Shown here: one piece after another, positions 13,218 through 16,745 of the stretch
How the letters are laid out: each line of letters opens with the position of its first letter
Numbering within the stretch: the stretch's first letter is position 1
NCBI GenBank assembly: GCA_964516325.1
Contig: CAZFAP010000110.1
Location: 1-16,745 of the forward strand
DNA: 16,745 nt
From: CAZFAP01 sp964516325
GTDB taxonomy: Bacteria; Auribacterota; JABMQX01
Reading direction: 5' to 3'
The notes under the pieces: model-generated
What the model was told of the DNA's origin: nothing
Seen by the model: only the letters and a program-made list of their open reading frames with translations
The model's database searches: none
Translations under genes and position numbers: made by a program

Positions 13218-13224
13218 TCGGCAA

Positions 13225-13252
13225 CTGCAGAGAACGCAGAGGGCGCCGAGAA
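13225..13252 (+). repeat. Family A repeat copy
   Basis: CTGCAGAGAACGCAGAGGGC then GCCGAGAA between the protease gene and the antitoxin-like gene. It matches the right arm of the element at 7550-7634 most closely (CAGAGGGCGCCGAGAA). Confidence 0.55.
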
Positions 13253-13305
13253 ATCGCGCGGCGCGACCGTCGGAGAGAAAAAGACGCAGGAGACTTGAGG
13301 TAAAG

Positions 13306-13734
13306 ATGTTCAGAGAGCGGTTTATGGTGGACGCGGAGGGCAGCCGAGTCGGCGTCCTGCTCAACCTCAAAGATTGGCGCAGGTCGCTCCAGGAACTGGA
13401 CGAGCTGGAATCCGTCCGGGCTTACGATGCCGCAAAAGCCTCCGAGGATGAAATGGTCCCATTCGAGCGGGCCGTTGCTCAGATTGAGCGACAAAGCTAT
13501 AGTAACCGATCGGGATGTGTCCAAATGAAGACTTCTCGTCAGCGATACGTGGTTGACGGTGCCGGCAGAAACGTCGCTGTCATCGTGCCAATGCGCGAGT
13601 GCCAGCGACTTCTGGGGAACCTGCACCATTTGGCAGTAGCTGCGGAACGCCGCGCTGAGAAGCCCATAGAAATAGAAGAAGGGAAGAGGCTTGTTCGGAG
13701 AAAAACCTTTAGAAAGCGTCGTGTTTCAGGATGA
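13306..13734 (+). CDS. Tandem antitoxin-like protein (two Phd/YefM-like or RelB-like units)
   Basis: A 142-aa protein with two related halves. Unit 1 is ERFMVDAEGSRVGVLLNLKD, then LDELESVRAYDAAKASEDEM and VPFERAVAQIER, the complete pattern of a common family of about 60-70-residue antitoxins. Unit 2 (from residue about 77) is RYVVDGAGRNVAVIVPMREC, then QRLLGNLHHLAVAAE, with a more diverged tail. The second unit could be made separately from ATG 13525. GAGG lies 5 nt before ATG 13306. No toxin gene is next to it: the stop overlaps an ATG (13731) of the binding-protein frame. It is either a fused tandem duplication or an orphan antitoxin pair. Family assignment is by pattern. Confidence 0.7.
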   Translation: MFRERFMVDAEGSRVGVLLNLKDWRRSLQELDELESVRAYDAAKASEDEMVPFERAVAQIERQSYSNRSGCVQMKTSRQRYVVDGAGRNVAVIVPMRECQRLLGNLHHLAVAAERRAEKPIEIEEGKRLVRRKTFRKRRVSG

Positions 13735-13757
13735 AGCTCTCTGAAAGGAGGCTGAAC

Positions 13758-15623
13758 ATGGAACGACGAAAAACATACGGACCGGCAAGGTCAGTCGTGG
13801 CTGCATTTGCCGCACTTTCGTTCATCTCCGGCGTAGGTGAGTCTTTGGCAGCCCGGAGAAGAGAAGATGCCCTGACGGGAGCGCGGGTCATCAATGGCGT
13901 GAAGTATGGCAAGCTGACCGTCTATACATTCGGGAAAGGACGGAAGAGCGGACGCTACAAGAATGAGATCGTCGGAGCGACCATCTCCGACCCGAAGACG
14001 TTCAATCCCTTCACCGCCAACGAGACTTCCTCCACGAACATCCTCGACTACTGTTTCGAGGGACTGACCATCGAGAACGGCGCGACCGCGGAGATTGAGC
14101 CCGGCGTCGCCGAGCGCTGGGAATCGAGCGAAGATGGGCTGGTCTGGACTTTCTACCTCAATGCTAACGCTCGCTTCTCCGATGGCAAGCCCGCGAGTGC
14201 CGACGACGTGCTTTTCTCCTACACCGACATCTGCTTCAACGAGGACATCCCCGGGGTCGCGATGCGCGACATTCTCAAAATCGAAGAAGAATATCCTCTC
14301 GTCGAGAAAGTGGATGATCGCACCGTGAAAATCACTCTCCCCGGGAAGTTCGCCCCGTTCTTGCGAATGACGGGGGGTGTGCCGATTCTGCCGAAGCATC
14401 TCCTCAAGAAGGCGGTGGATGAGGGCAAATTCGCTTCCACGTGGAACGTCAGCACCGACCCGAAGGAAATCGTCGGAACGGGTCCGTTCCGAATCTCCGA
14501 ATACAAGAACGGCGAAAGGGTCGTGCTGACGCCGAACGAATATTATTGGTACAAGGACAAAGAGGGGCGACAATTCCCGCAGATTCAAAGGATGACTCTG
14601 CTGATCTGTCCCGACATGAACACGATGATGATTAAGTTCAAAGCCGGACAGACCGATGGATACCCCGTCCGGGGAGAGGATTATGCGACGCTCCGCAGGC
14701 TCGCCGTCGAGAACGATTTCTCCATTTACGATGGCGGCGGTGTTATGGGGACAGAGTTCTTGATGTTCAACCAGAACGTCGTCGGCGTCCCGAAGCAGAA
14801 GCAGCTCTGGTTCAGGGACAGAAACTTCCGGCAAGCCTGCGCCTATGCGATTGATAGAGAAACCATCATCAGAAACGTGCTCATGGGCGCCGGCGAAATC
14901 CTCGACGCTGCCGAGCCAGCCTCCAACCTCATCTTCCACAACCCGAATGTGAAGAAATATCGGTACGACCTCGCAAAGGCTCGCGCCATTTTGAAGGACG
15001 CCGGATATATTGACCACGACGGCGACGAGATTATCGAGAAACCGAAGGGCGTCCCCGTCAAGTTCATGCTCATCACGAACACCGGATACAACATCCGCGT
15101 CAACATCGCCCAGATAATCACCTCCGACCTCAAGAAGTTGGGGATGGACGTCACCTTCTCGCCCCTCGAATTCAACAACCTCGTCACGAAGCTCCAGAGC
15201 ACCCTCGACTGGGAGGCGATGGTCATCGGACTCACCGGCTCCATTGACCCGCACTGGGGAAAGAACGTCTGGGCTTACGACGGCAGAACCCATTTCTGGA
15301 ACCAGAAGCCGCCGAAACCTTCCGAGGAAAGCCAGCTCGAAGAGTGGAAGCGGCGAGTCAGAGAATGGGAGGCGGGAGTCAGGGATTGGGAGAGAGAAAT
15401 TGACGACATTTTCAATGAGGGCGCCCAGGAGATGGACGAACAGAAGAGAGTCAAAATCTACTGGCGACACCAGGAGATCGTCGCCGAAGAACTCCCGATG
15501 ATCCTGACCATCACGCCCGAATATCTCGCCGCGATACGTAACAAGTTCGCCAATCTCAAACCGACGCCGCTCGTCCAGCGGATGTTCCACAACGCGGATA
15601 GAGAGCTCACGGCAACGCCCTGA
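13758..15623 (+). CDS. Extracellular solute-binding protein, family 5 (DppA/OppA type)
   Basis: A 621-aa secreted or periplasmic binding subunit of an ABC importer. ATG 13758 is chosen because AAAGGAGG (13744-13751) lies 6 nt upstream; an earlier ATG at 13731 overlaps the previous stop but has no such site. The signal peptide runs to about residue 31 (SVVAAFAALSFISGVGESLA). SBP_bac_5 hallmarks: EPGVAERWESSEDGLVWTFY, then ARFSDGKPASADDVLFSY; GTGPFRISEYKNGERVVLTP; and FRDRNFRQACAYAIDRETII. The usual length is 500-560; part of the excess is three Trp heptads at 529-549. It probably works with the permeases at 15659 and 9943; the substrate (peptide, sugar or other) is unknown. Confidence 0.92.
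   Translation: MERRKTYGPARSVVAAFAALSFISGVGESLAARRREDALTGARVINGVKYGKLTVYTFGKGRKSGRYKNEIVGATISDPKTFNPFTANETSSTNILDYCFEGLTIENGATAEIEPGVAERWESSEDGLVWTFYLNANARFSDGKPASADDVLFSYTDICFNEDIPGVAMRDILKIEEEYPLVEKVDDRTVKITLPGKFAPFLRMTGGVPILPKHLLKKAVDEGKFASTWNVSTDPKEIVGTGPFRISEYKNGERVVLTPNEYYWYKDKEGRQFPQIQRMTLLICPDMNTMMIKFKAGQTDGYPVRGEDYATLRRLAVENDFSIYDGGGVMGTEFLMFNQNVVGVPKQKQLWFRDRNFRQACAYAIDRETIIRNVLMGAGEILDAAEPASNLIFHNPNVKKYRYDLAKARAILKDAGYIDHDGDEIIEKPKGVPVKFMLITNTGYNIRVNIAQIITSDLKKLGMDVTFSPLEFNNLVTKLQSTLDWEAMVIGLTGSIDPHWGKNVWAYDGRTHFWNQKPPKPSEESQLEEWKRRVREWEAGVRDWEREIDDIFNEGAQEMDEQKRVKIYWRHQEIVAEELPMILTITPEYLAAIRNKFANLKPTPLVQRMFHNADRELTATP
15342..15404 (+). repeat. Three in-frame 21-nt repeats in the binding-protein gene
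   Basis: Units at 15342-15362, 15363-15383 and 15384-15404 encode EWKRRVR, EWEAGVR and DWEREID. The last two share GAGTCAGRGAWTGGGAG (15355-15371 and 15376-15392, 15 of 17 identical). The opposite strand reads like the GATTCCC/ACTCCC minisatellites seen between genes in many genomes. Confidence 0.6.
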
Positions 15624-15630
15624 GGACGGA

Positions 15631-15658
15631 AACCGCAGAGAACGCGGAGAACGCAGAG
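15631..15658 (+). repeat. Family A repeat adjoining the DppB-type start codon
   Basis: AACCGCAGAGAACGCGGAGA then ACGCAGAG, directly followed by ATG 15659. It fills most of the 35-nt gap between the binding protein and the permease. Its GGAG (15646-15649) lies 9 nt before the ATG and can serve as the ribosome-binding site. Confidence 0.65.
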
Positions 15659-16711
15659 ATGCCTCGGACGAGTCTCCCCCAACCAGGTGCAGAGCGTGGA
15701 GAGGTACTGTCGCGTCTCACCAGGAAGTTCTCTTCGGTTCTGCCGTGGAGATACATCCTGCTGCGCATTCTCCAGATGATTCCGACGCTGCTGGGGATAT
15801 CGCTCATCGCGTTCCTCATCGTGCAGATCGCCCCGGGCGACTTCACGACGCAATACCGCCTTAACCCCCAGTTCAGCGAGGAGACGCTCAAAAGCCTCAT
15901 CCGGCGGTACGCCCTTGATAAGCCGCTGGTTGTCCAATATCTGCGCTGGCTTTCGAACGCGGTTCAGCTCGATTTCGGGGAATCCACCATGCACATCGGG
16001 GTGAAAGTCTTCCAACTGATCTCGGCGCGTGTGATGGTGACACTGAGGCTCTCGCTCCTCGTTCTTGTGCTCACGTGGCTGATCTCCATTCCGCTCGGCA
16101 TCTACTGCGCGATGCGGCAATACTCCCTTGGCGACAAGGTTTTTTCCGTTCTGACATTCATCGGGATGTCTCTCCCGACGTTTTTCGTGGCGCTCTTGCT
16201 TCTAATGCTCGCCGCCGGCGTTAAGTGGCTCCCGATCGGTGACGTCACCAGCCTGGACCACGACAAGCTCTCGTCCTGGGGAAAGATACTCGATTACCTC
16301 TGGCACATGATTATTCCGGCGACTGTGATGGTTCTAAGCGGCGTTGCGGGCTTGATGCGAATCATGCGGGGGAATGTTCTGGAAGTCAAGCGGGCACAGT
16401 ACGTAACGACCGCGAGAGCCAAGGGGCTTTCCGGGCGAAAGGTCATCTTCAAGCACATCCTGCGAAACGCCATTAACCCAATGATCACCATCTTGGGGTA
16501 CGAGTTGTCCGCGCTTCTGAGCGGCGTCGCGTTGACGGAAATCGTGCTCAACTACAAGGGCCTCGGCGAACTGATGCTTCGGGCGGTGCTTGCTCAGGAT
16601 ATCTATCTCGTCATGGGAGATTTGATGATGAGTTCTGCGCTCCTTCTCTTCGGCAACCTCATTGCGGACATCCTCCTGGCGGTCGCCGACCCCAGAATCA
16701 AAGTCGGGTAG
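15659..16711 (+). CDS. Dpp/Opp-type ABC transporter permease (DppB family)
   Basis: A 350-aa membrane permease. WRYILLRILQMIPTLLGISL (about 30-49) is the classic DppB first helix. LIRRYALDKPLVVQYLRWLS and DFGES follow. The cytoplasmic loop is TTARAKGLSGRKVIFKHILR. ALLSGVALTEIVLNYKGLGE and a final NLIADILLAVADPRIKVG complete the family. Relatives begin near residue 28, so about 28 polar residues (MPRTSLPQPGAERGEVLSRL...) are extra. There is no in-frame ATG/GTG/TTG between 15659 and the first helix, so this start is kept although it abuts the family A repeat. It lies 35 nt after the binding-protein gene and is surely co-transcribed with it. Confidence 0.92.
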   Translation: MPRTSLPQPGAERGEVLSRLTRKFSSVLPWRYILLRILQMIPTLLGISLIAFLIVQIAPGDFTTQYRLNPQFSEETLKSLIRRYALDKPLVVQYLRWLSNAVQLDFGESTMHIGVKVFQLISARVMVTLRLSLLVLVLTWLISIPLGIYCAMRQYSLGDKVFSVLTFIGMSLPTFFVALLLLMLAAGVKWLPIGDVTSLDHDKLSSWGKILDYLWHMIIPATVMVLSGVAGLMRIMRGNVLEVKRAQYVTTARAKGLSGRKVIFKHILRNAINPMITILGYELSALLSGVALTEIVLNYKGLGELMLRAVLAQDIYLVMGDLMMSSALLLFGNLIADILLAVADPRIKVG

Positions 16712-16716
16712 GGGAC

Positions 16717-16745
16717 TAACCGCAGAGGACGCATAGGAGACAGAG
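16717..16745 (+). repeat. Family A repeat copy at the right edge
   Basis: TAACCGCAGAGGACGCATAG then GAGACAGAG, 5 nt past the DppB-type stop; it may continue beyond the window. Confidence 0.5.

Noticed and set aside
13791..15590. 599-codon minus-strand open frame opposite the binding-protein gene
   Set aside because: A mirror of a GC-biased coding frame; no recognisable domain, while the plus strand is a clear SBP family 5 protein.

Overview
This looks like a bacterial chromosome segment of roughly 55-60% GC (estimated by eye). The evidence is core translation genes (fmt, def), a siderophore-type permease, a GT4 glycosyltransferase and parts of a Dpp/Opp-type ABC importer. Short inverted and interspersed repeats sit between many of the genes. 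A secreted laminin-G-like protein with a 'FYRV'-type C-terminus, retropepsin-like and AEP-like hypotheticals, and many toxin-antitoxin (TA) genes fit a large-genome environmental lineage (Planctomycetes/Verrucomicrobia, Hydrogenedentes or a similar candidate phylum). The sequence does not allow a firm placement.

Left region (1-4350, plus strand) is an accessory zone rich in gene remnants. It holds: the N-terminal scrap of a nucleotidyltransferase (2-190); an intact primase-like hypothetical gene whose ATG overlaps the end of that scrap (187-1056); a GSxARG nucleotidyltransferase scrap (1077-1211); a LamG-type secreted protein broken by one in-frame TAG (1345-2334); an intact MNT-HEPN pair (2763-3496); a short decayed frame; and a small membrane protein broken by one in-frame TGA (3697-4125).

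Middle region (4289-9471, minus strand) is a housekeeping block. In transcription order it is GT4 glycosyltransferase, def, a DUF1189-like membrane protein, fmt and a FecCD permease, ending at a probable intrinsic terminator. def and fmt, often adjacent in bacteria, are separated here by the DUF1189-like gene.

A repeat-rich divergent intergenic region (9472-9942) leads to the right region (plus strand). This holds a DppC-type permease, then about 2.8 kb of small TA-like and accessory genes: hicB-hicA, an ORF6N-domain protein, a second hicB with a frameshifted hicA remnant, a zinc-ribbon protein, a retropepsin-like protease and a tandem antitoxin-like protein. The DppA-type binding protein and DppB-type permease follow. 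The small genes therefore lie between permease C and genes A/B of what is probably one transport system.

Three dispersed repeat families recur: (A) CCGCAGAGAACGCGGAGAAC-like, (B) ACAGGAT/ATCCTGT inverted repeats, and (C) CCCATGCTAC-containing units. Repeats also seem to have entered genes: a palindromic in-frame insert in the glycosyltransferase, a three-unit Trp heptad insert in the binding protein, and a family A copy that supplies the ribosome-binding region next to the start of the DppB-type permease.
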